Below are positions 23,053-31,904 of a stretch of DNA of 38,809 nucleotides, piece after piece. The notes beneath the pieces were generated by a model. That model had not been told where the DNA came from, did not search any database, and saw nothing but the letters and a program-made list of their open reading frames with translations. Made by a program: the position numbers and the translations under genes. This stretch comes from an uncultured Verrucomicrobia subdivision 3 bacterium (GTDB taxonomy: Bacteria > Verrucomicrobiota > Verrucomicrobiia > Limisphaerales > UBA11358). Numbering within the stretch: the stretch's first letter is position 1; the number at the start of each line of letters is the position of its first letter. Where the stretch lies: the NCBI GenBank assembly GCA_903936645.1, contig CAIZWI010000068.1, positions 1 through 38,809 on the forward strand, in the 5' to 3' direction.

Positions 23053-23694
23053 CTATTCCTCCGCCGGCTCCAGCTGCCACTCCGGATAAATTTCCCCGGG
23101 CAGCTGGCCGCGCCGGATGATGTCCTGCAAATCCCGGATGATGGTCTTGCGCGAGACATTAAAATCCCGGGCGAGGCTGGAAATATTGGGGCGCTCGGCC
23201 CGGCCGCGCAGGCGCTTGATCATTTCATGCTGCCGTGCCAGCCGTTCGGTAAAGCGGCGGTCGGGCTCCGAGGTTTCGATTTTTTCGGCGCGTTCCAGCG
23301 ACTGGAGCGACGCCACGGTTTCGCCAATCCCGCATTCCGTCAGGGCGGTTTCCACGGTGGTTTCCAGTTCGTCCAGATCCACCGGTTTCTCCAAATTGAA
23401 GTGCGCCCCCCGGGGGCCCTGCATCGCCGCCAGTTGTTCGCGCAACCCCAGGGTGCCGGAAACCAAAATCACCGGCACATGCGCGGCGGCCGTTTTGAAG
23501 CGGGCCAGAAACTCCACGCCCCGTTCGCCGCCTTCCAGCACGTTGTCGAGGATGATGAGGTCGGGCTTGGTTTCGCCGAGCACCCGCAAGGCTTCCGTGC
23601 CCGTGGTCACACAGGTCAGGCGGTGGCCGCGCAAGGCCTTGGCATAGAGGCCAAGCTGTTTCGGGTCGTCTTCAATGATCAGGATCGAGGCCAT
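23053..23694 (-). CDS. response regulator with unusual DeoR/wHTH-like output domain
   Basis: 213 residues. The receiver (1-120) has the acidic pair Asp9-Asp10, phospho-acceptor Asp50 in LIILDN and the Lys of LEKPVDL, so it should be active. A helical linker (about 125-160) leads to a helix-turn-helix read as RPNISSLARDFNVSRKTIIR, like DeoR or HTH_11 winged helices rather than the OmpR, NarL or NtrC types usual for response regulators. It starts 15 bases after the stop of the propeller-sensor kinase, its evident partner. The giant secreted-protein gene lies next downstream, beyond a probable terminator, and could be a target. Confidence 0.85.
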   Translation of the reverse strand: MASILIIEDDPKQLGLYAKALRGHRLTCVTTGTEALRVLGETKPDLIILDNVLEGGERGVEFLARFKTAAAHVPVILVSGTLGLREQLAAMQGPRGAHFNLEKPVDLDELETTVETALTECGIGETVASLQSLERAEKIETSEPDRRFTERLARQHEMIKRLRGRAERPNISSLARDFNVSRKTIIRDLQDIIRRGQLPGEIYPEWQLEPAEE

Positions 23695-23709
23695 GAGTCA
23701 AGGGGCAGC

Positions 23710-26700
23710 TTAAGCTGATGGGTCCGGGTTTGCACTGTGCGTCTCGCGCACAGCGGCCGGTCCCGCCGGTAGGAAAACCGTAAAGCAGGCGCCCTGGCCC
23801 GGGGCACTGGCCAGCGCCAAACCCAGGCCGGTTTGTTGGGCGATGGTGTAAACCAGGGATAAGCCCAGGCCCGTGCCGGGCTTTACGCCGCTGCTTTTGG
23901 TGGTGAAAAAGGGCTCGAACAACCGGTCGCGAATGTCCGGCGGCACACCCGGCCCGGTGTCCTGAACCCTCAGTTCCAGGTATTGGTCGGCGGGGCGCGG
24001 CCGCAACACGCACGCCCCCGCCGGCAGTTCGGCCCGGGTTTGCAGGGCAATCCGCAAGCGCCCCGTGCCGTGCATGGCTTCCGCGGCATTCACCAGCAAA
24101 TTCATGATCACCTGTTCCAACGGGCCGCGCGCAAGGTTGACCCGGGGGGCCTGGCGTTCCAATTCGAGGGTGAGCGCGATGCCACTTAAAAACTCCCGGC
24201 TCAGCAGGGAAACCGTTTCCTCGACGATCGCGCAGACATCCAGCGGTTCCCCCGTTTCCTGGCCCCGGCGGGCAAACCCCAGCACCGATCCCACCACGGT
24301 TTTGCCCTGCAGCACGGCCTGTTCCACATCGGCAACCAATTCCTGCACCTCCGGGTCCACCGGCACCCGGCGGCCGATCAGTTTGTTGGACATGCGGATC
24401 ACTGAGAGCAGGTTGTTGAAATCGTGCGCCACCCCGGTGGCCAGGGTGCCGAGCGCCTGCATCTTCTGGCTGTGCATCAGCTCCACCTTCGCCAGGTCCA
24501 GGGCCCGGTGACTTTGCGCGGCCTCCGCCTCCGCCACCACAAACCGTTCAATCGCCGTGCGATGCCGGCGCAAGGTCAGCAAGGCCGCCGCGGTGACCAG
24601 GGAGAACCCGCCCAGCACGGCCAATAACATGGGCCAGCCCGTCGGCCCCGGCCCCGCCGGGGGGCCGGCGGGCGGCAGGGGGTCGGGATCCCCGCTCCAG
24701 TCCAGCTGCCGCCAGCCCAGTTCCCGCCGCAATTCCCCCAGCCGCCAGACCTCGACCATGTCGCTGGCCGTGGCCATCACCAGGGTTTGACCGTCCAGCG
24801 AGACCCGCACGCTGTTGACGCTCTGGGCCACCGGCGGAATTAAATCCGCCACCGGGGCGTCCGCCCGCCAGTTGCGCAGTTGGATTTTCTGCCGGGTTTG
24901 CGACACCGCCACGATGGGATCGCCCGGCAAAAAGGCCACCGTGCCATGCACCAGGGAGGCATCCTCCCGCACGATGGTTCGGGCGGGCTGCCAGCCGTCC
25001 ACCGACCAAATGGAATTCTGGCTGATACTGGCCAGGGCCAGCCACCGGCCATCGGCGCTAAAGCCCACCACGGAACTGCCGGTGGGGAGATTGGTCACCA
25101 ATTCGCCCGTGGCCCCATTCCAGACCCGCGGCCCTTCCCCCTCAAAATCAAATCCCGTCGCCACCCATTGCCCGTCCGGACTGATGGCAAAGCGCCCCGC
25201 CCCGGTCGGGCTGCCCGGCCCTTTGATGTTAACCTGCCCCCAGTGACCGTGCATCTCGGACGCGGGCTGGCGGCCAGCCAGGTCGATGCGCACCAGCCGG
25301 CGGTCCCGCAACTCCACTGCGGCCCACCGCCCATCCCCGCTCAAAGCCACGGCCCGGGCACCCTGGCCGTCCGGCAGGGGCAGGTTCCGGCCCGCGGCCG
25401 CAGCAAAGACCACGGTGCCCGCCGCATTCGTGGCCACCGGCCAGGCCGCCAGCCCGTTGCTGCTGCACACGAACAGGGAACGTTCATCCGCGGCCACCCG
25501 CACCCCGCTCACCTCCCCGGGCACATACGTTTCCTGGTCGCCGTCGGCCAGGTCCCAGATCCGGAACCCCTTGCTCTGCGTGACCACGCACCACCGGCCG
25601 CTGGCGGACAAATCCAGGGAGAGCAAAGGCCCGGCCCGCTTGTCGCACGCATGCAGCGCGAAGACGCGGCTGGCCTCCACCTGCCAGGTGCCAAAGCCCT
25701 CCCAGGGCTGCCAGAAAACCAGGCGCTGGTCATCCTGGGTGAAGTTGCAGCCAAAGCCCTGGCCCACGGCCATCAACCGTCGTTGCACCACATCCCACAG
25801 CCGGGTGGTGCCGTCCCGCGAGGCGGAAAACAGCAGGGTGCCCCGGTGGTTGAAGCCCAGCCGGATGCAGGCTTCGCTATGTCCGATGAGATGCGTCTCC
25901 CGGCCACTTTCCGGTTCCCACAGATGCAAAATCCCGTCTGCTCCGGCCACCACCAGCTGCTGCCCGTCGGGGGACCATTCGAGGGTGATGACTGGCACGC
26001 CCAGGGTGAGGGTTTGCCGGCGCGTCCCGCCGGGATACTCCAGCAAGTCCACCCCGGTTTCGCCGGCCAGGGCCACCCCCTGGAAGTCCGGCCGCAACCG
26101 GAAGGTTTTGCCCCAGGCCGGTATGCCGGTGGCCTCCCGCTGGCCGGTGTTGAGATTAACCAGGGCAATCTGGCCGTGCGCCGCCGGATCGCTGAAAATC
26201 AGCCGGTCCCCCGCCGCCGAAAAGGCCAGCCCGCGCAGGAATGTCGGGGTGAACTCGCCCGGGACCGGGAACCGGTTGGTAAACACCGGCTGCCGGGTCG
26301 CCAGCTCCCAGGCCGCCACCGACCCATCCCCGAGACACACCGCCAGCCGCCGCCCGTCCCGGCTGATATCCATTTCCCCCAGCGGCTGGCGGGCCGCGCT
26401 GCCCACCGCAGCGGGTTCAAAGACCACGGCCGCCTGCGTCGCGACCAGGCTGTGGACTTGCAACCGGCCCTGCGCATCGCCATCGACATAATAACGCAAC
26501 TGCGGATCCACCAGCAGGCGGGTTAAATCCTTGGGGGTCGGCCGAAGCGGGCCAACCGGCACGAGGTCCGCCTGGGCCAGGCAGGCCGTGGCCTCCGTGC
26601 GCAGTTCGGGGGAAATCCGGATCGCCACCGCGTTGCTGATGGCATTCATGGCCGCCGCCCGCCCGCCCGCGGCGGCGGCTTCCCGGATGGCGCGCGCGGC

Positions 26701-26916
26701 CTCCGTATAGGCAATCCGAAGCTGTTCCTGGCTGTGGGCTTCGGCCGCCTCCGCCCGCCGGCGGTTGCGTTCGGCGCGAAACCCCGCGAAGATCGCCACC
26801 AGGGCCAGCAACAAGACTGCCATCAAGACCAGCGCCACCGCGGTGTTGGCCCGGAGAATGTCGCGCCGCATGGTGTCCGGCAAGCCTGCCACCGGGGCTG
26901 CGGGAGGGGGGATCAC
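23710..26916 (-). CDS. hybrid-sensor histidine kinase with WD40-like beta-propeller input domain
   Basis: 1068 residues from GTG 26916; a GGAGGG sequence nine bases upstream supports this over the ATG at 26871. A membrane helix (about 25-46) and a charged coiled coil (47-75) precede a long WD40-like propeller region (about 140-740), with units such as VITLEWSPDGQQLVVAGADG and ILHLWEPESGRETHLIGHSE. A second helix lies at 760-782. The kinase core has the H-box GTLATGVAHDFNNLLSVIRM (His831), the N-box LLVNAAEA (Asn943), DTGPGV (986-991), FEPFFTTK (1000-1007) and GTGLGLS (1014-1020). The topology puts the propeller outside the inner membrane and the kinase inside. The N-terminal half looks like the tail of WD40-bearing Ser/Thr kinases of Planctomycetes and Verrucomicrobia, so this is a domain swap. 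Confidence 0.88.
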   Translation of the reverse strand: MIPPPAAPVAGLPDTMRRDILRANTAVALVLMAVLLLALVAIFAGFRAERNRRRAEAAEAHSQEQLRIAYTEAARAIREAAAAGGRAAAMNAISNAVAIRISPELRTEATACLAQADLVPVGPLRPTPKDLTRLLVDPQLRYYVDGDAQGRLQVHSLVATQAAVVFEPAAVGSAARQPLGEMDISRDGRRLAVCLGDGSVAAWELATRQPVFTNRFPVPGEFTPTFLRGLAFSAAGDRLIFSDPAAHGQIALVNLNTGQREATGIPAWGKTFRLRPDFQGVALAGETGVDLLEYPGGTRRQTLTLGVPVITLEWSPDGQQLVVAGADGILHLWEPESGRETHLIGHSEACIRLGFNHRGTLLFSASRDGTTRLWDVVQRRLMAVGQGFGCNFTQDDQRLVFWQPWEGFGTWQVEASRVFALHACDKRAGPLLSLDLSASGRWCVVTQSKGFRIWDLADGDQETYVPGEVSGVRVAADERSLFVCSSNGLAAWPVATNAAGTVVFAAAAGRNLPLPDGQGARAVALSGDGRWAAVELRDRRLVRIDLAGRQPASEMHGHWGQVNIKGPGSPTGAGRFAISPDGQWVATGFDFEGEGPRVWNGATGELVTNLPTGSSVVGFSADGRWLALASISQNSIWSVDGWQPARTIVREDASLVHGTVAFLPGDPIVAVSQTRQKIQLRNWRADAPVADLIPPVAQSVNSVRVSLDGQTLVMATASDMVEVWRLGELRRELGWRQLDWSGDPDPLPPAGPPAGPGPTGWPMLLAVLGGFSLVTAAALLTLRRHRTAIERFVVAEAEAAQSHRALDLAKVELMHSQKMQALGTLATGVAHDFNNLLSVIRMSNKLIGRRVPVDPEVQELVADVEQAVLQGKTVVGSVLGFARRGQETGEPLDVCAIVEETVSLLSREFLSGIALTLELERQAPRVNLARGPLEQVIMNLLVNAAEAMHGTGRLRIALQTRAELPAGACVLRPRPADQYLELRVQDTGPGVPPDIRDRLFEPFFTTKSSGVKPGTGLGLSLVYTIAQQTGLGLALASAPGQGACFTVFLPAGPAAVRETHSANPDPSA

Positions 26917-26925
26917 CGGTGGCCG

Positions 26926-26931
26926 CCCTCC
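26926..26931 (-). promoter_or_regulatory. ribosome binding site fixing the GTG start of the propeller kinase
   Basis: GGAGGG on the minus strand, nine bases before GTG at 26916-26914. Most other genes in the window have no such clear site, so this one decides between GTG 26916 and the downstream ATG at 26871. Confidence 0.6.
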
Positions 26932-27094
26932 GGTGGGCGGCCGGGTGGTGACATTACTCCGCGTGGCTGGGGCTTCTCGGTCATCGTTACCATGGCTGCA
27001 CTGGCCTAAAAACTGAACTGCCCGCGTTCAAAACGCAAGCCCGGGGGCCCGTTGCCGAAAATTATGCTCGCTTGCAGCGCGCTGATTTCCCACG

Positions 27095-29023
27095 ATGCTC
27101 CGCGTGAAACAGGATTCAGCCCGCCCAACACCCGCCGGCCCAGGTGAGCCGGAATTTAAACTGCCCCTGGAGGGTTTCACCGGCACCCCGGAAGAAATCG
27201 AGCGCCAATGGTACGAGCAGATTTATCGTGGCCGGGGCGACACCATGAAGCAACTCACGTTCCGGGCCCTGCTCATGGGCTCCCTGCTCGGCGGCATCCT
27301 CTCCCTCACCAATCTTTACATCGGCCTCAAAGCCGGCTGGTCCATCGGCGTGGCCATCACGGCCTGCATTCTCTCCTACGCCATCTGGAATGCGCTGCTC
27401 CAAATCCGTTTGGTGCGCACGCCCATGACGATTCTGGAAAACAACTGCATGCAGTCCGCCGCCAGTTCGGCGGGCTATTCCACCGGCGGAACGCTGGTCT
27501 CGGCCTTTGCGGCGTTTATTTTGATTAACGGCCATTCCCTGCCCCTGCCCCTCACCCTCGCCTGGGTGTTCTTCCTGGCGGTGCTGGGGGTGACCATGGC
27601 CATTCCCATGAAGCGGCAGTTGATCAACGTGGAGCAACTCCGCTTCCCCAGCGGGGTGGCGGCGGCCGAAACCCTCCGGGCCCTGCATTCCCACGGCGCC
27701 AAGGGCATGCGCGCCGCCCGCGCCCTCGGGATCGCCGGCTTGATCGCCGCCGTGGATAATTTCCTGCACGACGGCCTGGCCATGATGCCCAAGTTCGCGG
27801 CTTATTCCACCGACACACTGACCACCAAGTTGAACCAGCTCATCTTTGGCCCCGCCTGGATGGGACGCACGGTGATGTTATCCTGGGAACCCATTTTCAT
27901 CGCCTCCGGGATGATCATCGGCATGCGCGTGTGCGCCAGCATGCTCATTGGCAGCATTCTGTGCTGGATGGTGTATGTGCCCTACCTGCAACACGCGGGC
28001 ATCATCACCGGCACCGGCTTCCGCGCCGGTGTGCAATGGTCGCTGTGGTTCGGGGTCCCGTGCATGGTGACCTCCAGTCTCCTGAGCTTTGGGATGCAAT
28101 GGCGCAGCGCCCTGCGCGCCTTCCGCGGGCTTGGTAAAATGTTCTCGCCCAGCCCCGCCGGCCTGGGCGAAGTGGAGGCGATTGAGGCCCCCATGTCCTG
28201 GTTTGCCGCCGGCCAAATTATTTCCCTCATTGCCCTGGCCGGCCTGGCCCATGCCACCTTTGGCATGCCCTACTGGCAATGCGTCGTGGCCGTCCTCCTG
28301 TCCTTTGCCCTCGCGCTGGTCGCCTGCCGCATCACCGGCGAAACGGACACCACACCCATCGGCCCCATGGGCAAGGTGACCCAATTGACCTTCGGGGTGC
28401 TCAGCCCCGGGAACATGAATGTCAACCTCATGAGTGCCAACATCACCTCGGCCGCCGCCGCGTCCTCCGCCGATTTGCTGACGGATTTGAAAAGCGGCTA
28501 TCTGCTTGGGGCGAATCCGCGCAAACAATTCCTCGCCCAATTCTCCGGTATTTTCATCGGTACCGTCGTTTCCGTCCTGGCCTTTTCCGTGCTCGTTTCC
28601 GACCCCAAGATCATCGGTTCGGACCAGTTTCCCGCCCCCGCCGCCCAAACCTGGTCCGCCGTGGCCCAGGCCTTGAGCAAAGGGCTGGAGGCCATGGAAC
28701 CCATGAAAGTCCGCAGCATCATCGCGGGCAGTGTGCTGGGCGTCGTCCTGGTTTTTCTACCTATTCTGTTCCCCAAAAAGGCCAAATACTTCCCGTCCGT
28801 TTCGGGGTTTGGTCTGGCCTGGATTTTTCAATGGTACTACGGCGTGCTCTTTTTCCTGGGCGCGCTCATCGCCTGGTATTGGCAGAAAAAATCCGCCCGG
28901 TCCAGTGAGGAATTCCTCATGCCCGTGGCCTCCGGCGTCATGGCCGGCGGGGCGCTCATGGGCGTGGCCTTGATCTTCATCCAAAATGGCCCGGAAATGC
29001 TGCACAAATTCCTGCATCATTAA
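27095..29023 (+). CDS. OPT-superfamily oligopeptide transporter
   Basis: 642 residues with about 14-16 membrane helices beginning near residue 57. The N-terminal region has the OPT signatures FRALLMGSLLGGILSLTNLY, IGLKAGWSIGVAITACILSY and ENNCMQSAASSAGYSTGG, and further on LSPGNMNVNLMSANITSAAA. OPT proteins take up peptides or metal-chelate complexes with protons; bacterial members of this length are mostly uncharacterised, so the substrate is open. The gene is divergent from the propeller kinase (178 bases between starts) and convergent with the rhomboid gene. A GCGTT-CAA-AACGC dyad lies at 27024-27036 in its upstream region. It seems to stand alone as a single-gene unit. Confidence 0.9.
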   Translation: MLRVKQDSARPTPAGPGEPEFKLPLEGFTGTPEEIERQWYEQIYRGRGDTMKQLTFRALLMGSLLGGILSLTNLYIGLKAGWSIGVAITACILSYAIWNALLQIRLVRTPMTILENNCMQSAASSAGYSTGGTLVSAFAAFILINGHSLPLPLTLAWVFFLAVLGVTMAIPMKRQLINVEQLRFPSGVAAAETLRALHSHGAKGMRAARALGIAGLIAAVDNFLHDGLAMMPKFAAYSTDTLTTKLNQLIFGPAWMGRTVMLSWEPIFIASGMIIGMRVCASMLIGSILCWMVYVPYLQHAGIITGTGFRAGVQWSLWFGVPCMVTSSLLSFGMQWRSALRAFRGLGKMFSPSPAGLGEVEAIEAPMSWFAAGQIISLIALAGLAHATFGMPYWQCVVAVLLSFALALVACRITGETDTTPIGPMGKVTQLTFGVLSPGNMNVNLMSANITSAAAASSADLLTDLKSGYLLGANPRKQFLAQFSGIFIGTVVSVLAFSVLVSDPKIIGSDQFPAPAAQTWSAVAQALSKGLEAMEPMKVRSIIAGSVLGVVLVFLPILFPKKAKYFPSVSGFGLAWIFQWYYGVLFFLGALIAWYWQKKSARSSEEFLMPVASGVMAGGALMGVALIFIQNGPEMLHKFLHH

Positions 29024-29053
29024 CCCCCGGCCGCTGAACCGCGCCGTTCGCAC

Positions 29054-30715
29054 CTACGGCCCGGCATGGGCGGGGCCGGTGGGAGTCAATTCGCGGACGA
29101 GTTCCGCGAAGCGGCGGCGGGCTTTCGCCAATGCTTCCGGGGTCATTTCCCGGGCCAGCTGCTCCTGCAACTTTTTCGCAGTCGCCGTCACCTCCACCCG
29201 GTTGCTGATGGCCACGCCAAACCAGGCATAAGCCTCTATCGCATCCCGGGGCACGCCCTGCCCCTGCGCATACAAGGTGCCCAGTTCAAATTGGGCTTTG
29301 ACCTGCCCGTTTTTAGCGGCCAGGAGCGCCCAGTGCGCGGCCGCCACGAAGTTGGTTTCCGTTCCCTGGCCCTGATAATACAAGGCCGAGAGCAGTGCCT
29401 GGGCGGGCCCCAGGCCTTGGCCGGCCGCCTGGTGAATCCACTGAAAGGCCGCCGCGTAATCCCGTGCGGTGCCGTCACCACGATAATACATCAGGCCCAG
29501 CAGCATTTGCTCTTTCGCCTGGCCATGCCGGGCGGCCCGGGCGATCCATTCGCGGGCCGCGACACGGTCAGGGGGCACCCCCACGCCATCGTAATAAATG
29601 GCCCCCAAAGTCGCCTCGGCTTCGACGGAACCATGCGCCGCCGCCTGCCGAAACCAATAAATGCCGGTGTTCGGATTTTTGGTCCCGGGGGGATCGTCAT
29701 TAAAATAAATCCGGCCCAAATTCATTTCCGCCTCCGTGCTGCCCAGCCGCGTCGCCGCGTGATACCAGCGCAACGCCGTTTCCCGGCTCTTGGGCACGCC
29801 GCTCCCCAGATCGAAGCTGGTGCCCATGTCGCTGAGCAGTTTCCCATAAGTCGGACGGTCCCGGGGGAAGCTCCGGACCAGCGGCAGGAGCAGCAACCCC
29901 AAACCCACGGCCACGTGCAGCGCGGTGCGGCGGGTAACGGCCCGCCGGTGGGGCAGTTGCAACGGCCGGGCCGCCAGCCAGCCCAGCAGCAGGCCCGCCA
30001 CCAATCCCCCTTCATGCGCCGCATTGTCGACCTTGAGCTGGGTCAAACCATAAAACAGGTTGAAGGCCACAAACACGATGATCGTCTTGCCCAGGGAACG
30101 CCACAGCCGCTTGGGCACGGCCCCGCGCTGCCGCACCAGAAAACCGAGCAACGCCCCGTAAATGCCGAAAACGGCTCCCGAAGCCCCGGCGGAGATGATA
30201 TCGGGGTGCCAGTCCAGGGCCGTCAGACTGCCGATTAGTCCGGTGGCGAGGTAAAGGACGAGGAAAAATCCATTGCCAAACAACCGCTCAGTCAGCCGGC
30301 CGCCCTGCCAGAGGGTAAACATGTTCCCCAGCAAATGCCAGAGGGTGAAATGCAGAAAGCAGTTGGCCAGCAACCGCCACCACCCGCCGCCGGTCGTTGT
30401 GAGCGGACCCCAATTGGCCCCCCCATCCAGCAGCGTGCCCAATTGGGGATGCACGAGGTTGCCCCCGGCCAGTCCAGTGAGCAAAAAAATCAGGGTGTTC
30501 AGCCCCAACAGGCCGTAAGTCACCCAAACCCGGGGAGTGGCCGCCGAATAGTGTTGCGTGAATACTTCCGTGTCCACGTCCCGTTGGCCGGCGGCTGACG
30601 GCTCGCGCCCGGCTTCGTCTGCCGCGGCGGTCAGTTCGGGCAGGCGCTCCCCACAACCGGCACAATTTCGGCGGGAATCGTCATTTGACCGGGCGCAATG
30701 GGAACAGGTCTTCAT
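29054..30715 (-). CDS. zinc-ribbon / rhomboid protease / Sel1-repeat fusion protein
   Basis: 553 residues from the ATG at 30715-30713, chosen because it puts a zinc ribbon (CSHC at 4-7 and CAGC at 18-21) at the N-terminus; the open frame continues 53 codons upstream without recognisable content. A six- to seven-helix rhomboid domain follows (about 63-280) with oxyanion-hole HLLGN (127-131), the catalytic GASG (Ser179) and DNAAHEGG (His234), so the intramembrane serine protease should be active. About six Sel1-type repeats fill 305-510 (for example TLGAIYYDGVGVPPDRVAAR). Rhomboids cleave single-span proteins in the membrane; the Sel1 part probably selects partners. The ABC ATPase gene lies 169 bases upstream. 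Confidence 0.88.
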   Translation of the reverse strand: MKTCSHCARSNDDSRRNCAGCGERLPELTAAADEAGREPSAAGQRDVDTEVFTQHYSAATPRVWVTYGLLGLNTLIFLLTGLAGGNLVHPQLGTLLDGGANWGPLTTTGGGWWRLLANCFLHFTLWHLLGNMFTLWQGGRLTERLFGNGFFLVLYLATGLIGSLTALDWHPDIISAGASGAVFGIYGALLGFLVRQRGAVPKRLWRSLGKTIIVFVAFNLFYGLTQLKVDNAAHEGGLVAGLLLGWLAARPLQLPHRRAVTRRTALHVAVGLGLLLLPLVRSFPRDRPTYGKLLSDMGTSFDLGSGVPKSRETALRWYHAATRLGSTEAEMNLGRIYFNDDPPGTKNPNTGIYWFRQAAAHGSVEAEATLGAIYYDGVGVPPDRVAAREWIARAARHGQAKEQMLLGLMYYRGDGTARDYAAAFQWIHQAAGQGLGPAQALLSALYYQGQGTETNFVAAAHWALLAAKNGQVKAQFELGTLYAQGQGVPRDAIEAYAWFGVAISNRVEVTATAKKLQEQLAREMTPEALAKARRRFAELVRELTPTGPAHAGP

Positions 30716-30884
30716 GACTGGGGCGCCGCACCGGACCCAAAGGCCGTCAGCGAGGCAAACCAAACGCTTGCCGGCGGTTCCTGGGAGGTGCAACTCATTC
30801 AGGGTGGTTGATGCGTAGGAAAATAAGTGGCCACCCGCAGCGGGGCAAGCAATTCCGCGCGGGCAATCCGGCATCCTGACGGGG

Positions 30885-31862
30885 TTAACGGGCGAAGATC
30901 TGCCGGATCACGTCTTCAATCGGGACCTCCTGAATGTCGATGTCGCTCACGGGCAGATCATCCAGCAACGCCTTGCAGGTCGGGATGACCCGGTCGCGCT
31001 TGACCTTGAATTGAATGGTTCCCGGCGTTTTTTCCACCACCTCACCATAGCGTTCCAGGCTGGTGGCGGGATAATCCCCGGTTTTTTCCAATTGAATGGT
31101 CACCAGCTTGAAATCGGCGAACCGATCCACAATCTCACTCAATTTGCCGTCGAAGAAAATCTTGCCGTGGTCGATGATAATCACCCGTTCGCACAATTCC
31201 TGAATATCCGCCATGTAATGGCTGGTGAGCAGAATGGTGGTTTTTTGCTCGGCATTATAACGGCGCAGAAATTCCCGGACGGTTTTTTGGGAGATGACAT
31301 CCAGGCCAATGGTCGGTTCATCCAGATACAACACCTTCGGCTCGTGCAGGAGCGAGGCGATCAACTCCATTTTCATCCGTTCGCCGAGGGACAACTCCCG
31401 CACATTCACGTTGAGCTTGTCCTTCACATCCAGCATTTCCGTCATTTCCGCCACCGTCCGTTCGAAGCGGTCGCGGGGGATGCCGTAGATTTTGGCGTTG
31501 AGTTCCAGGGATTCCCGCGCCGGCAAATCCCACCACAATTGATTTTTTTGGCCCAGCACCAGGGCGAATTGCCGGCGATAGGCATCCGCCCGTTCCCACG
31601 GAACATGTCCGAGCACCCGGGCCGTGCCACTGGTGGGATTCAACAGCCCGGCCAGCATTTTCAGGGTCGTGGTTTTACCGGCCCCATTCGGACCGAGAAA
31701 GCCCACCAGTTCGCCGGGTTCAATCGTGAAATTCACATCCCCCACCGCGATGGTCTGCTCGTAATGCCGGTGAAACAGGCCTTTGACGGCCCCGCCAAAG
31801 CCCGGCTGCTTTTTATAGGTGCGGAAGGCCCGGGTAAGGTGGCTGACTTCGATGACGGGCAT
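30885..31862 (-). CDS. ABC-2-type transporter ATP-binding protein
   Basis: 325 residues. Walker A GPNGAGKT (57-64), Q-loop Gln105 in VLGQKNQLWWDLPA, signature LSLGERMKME (157-166, a variant of LSGGQ), Walker B VLYLDEP (177-183) and switch His215 (LLTSHYMADI). This pattern fits the NatA/DrrA-like group that powers export through ABC-2 permeases. A C-terminal regulatory segment (about 240-325) follows. Its ATG is 42 bases after the dnaA stop, so it is probably transcribed with dnaA. No permease gene is present on either side, so it is an orphan ATPase in this window. Confidence 0.9.
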   Translation of the reverse strand: MPVIEVSHLTRAFRTYKKQPGFGGAVKGLFHRHYEQTIAVGDVNFTIEPGELVGFLGPNGAGKTTTLKMLAGLLNPTSGTARVLGHVPWERADAYRRQFALVLGQKNQLWWDLPARESLELNAKIYGIPRDRFERTVAEMTEMLDVKDKLNVNVRELSLGERMKMELIASLLHEPKVLYLDEPTIGLDVISQKTVREFLRRYNAEQKTTILLTSHYMADIQELCERVIIIDHGKIFFDGKLSEIVDRFADFKLVTIQLEKTGDYPATSLERYGEVVEKTPGTIQFKVKRDRVIPTCKALLDDLPVSDIDIQEVPIEDVIRQIFAR

Positions 31863-31904
31863 GATCAGGGGAGCGGGCCAGTGTCCGCCGGCCGCAGCGG
31901 GCGT

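Noticed and set aside
24880..26526. 548-codon open frame opposite the propeller kinase
   Set aside because: Low-complexity Pro/Arg/His composition, no recognisable motif, and the opposite strand is clearly coding.
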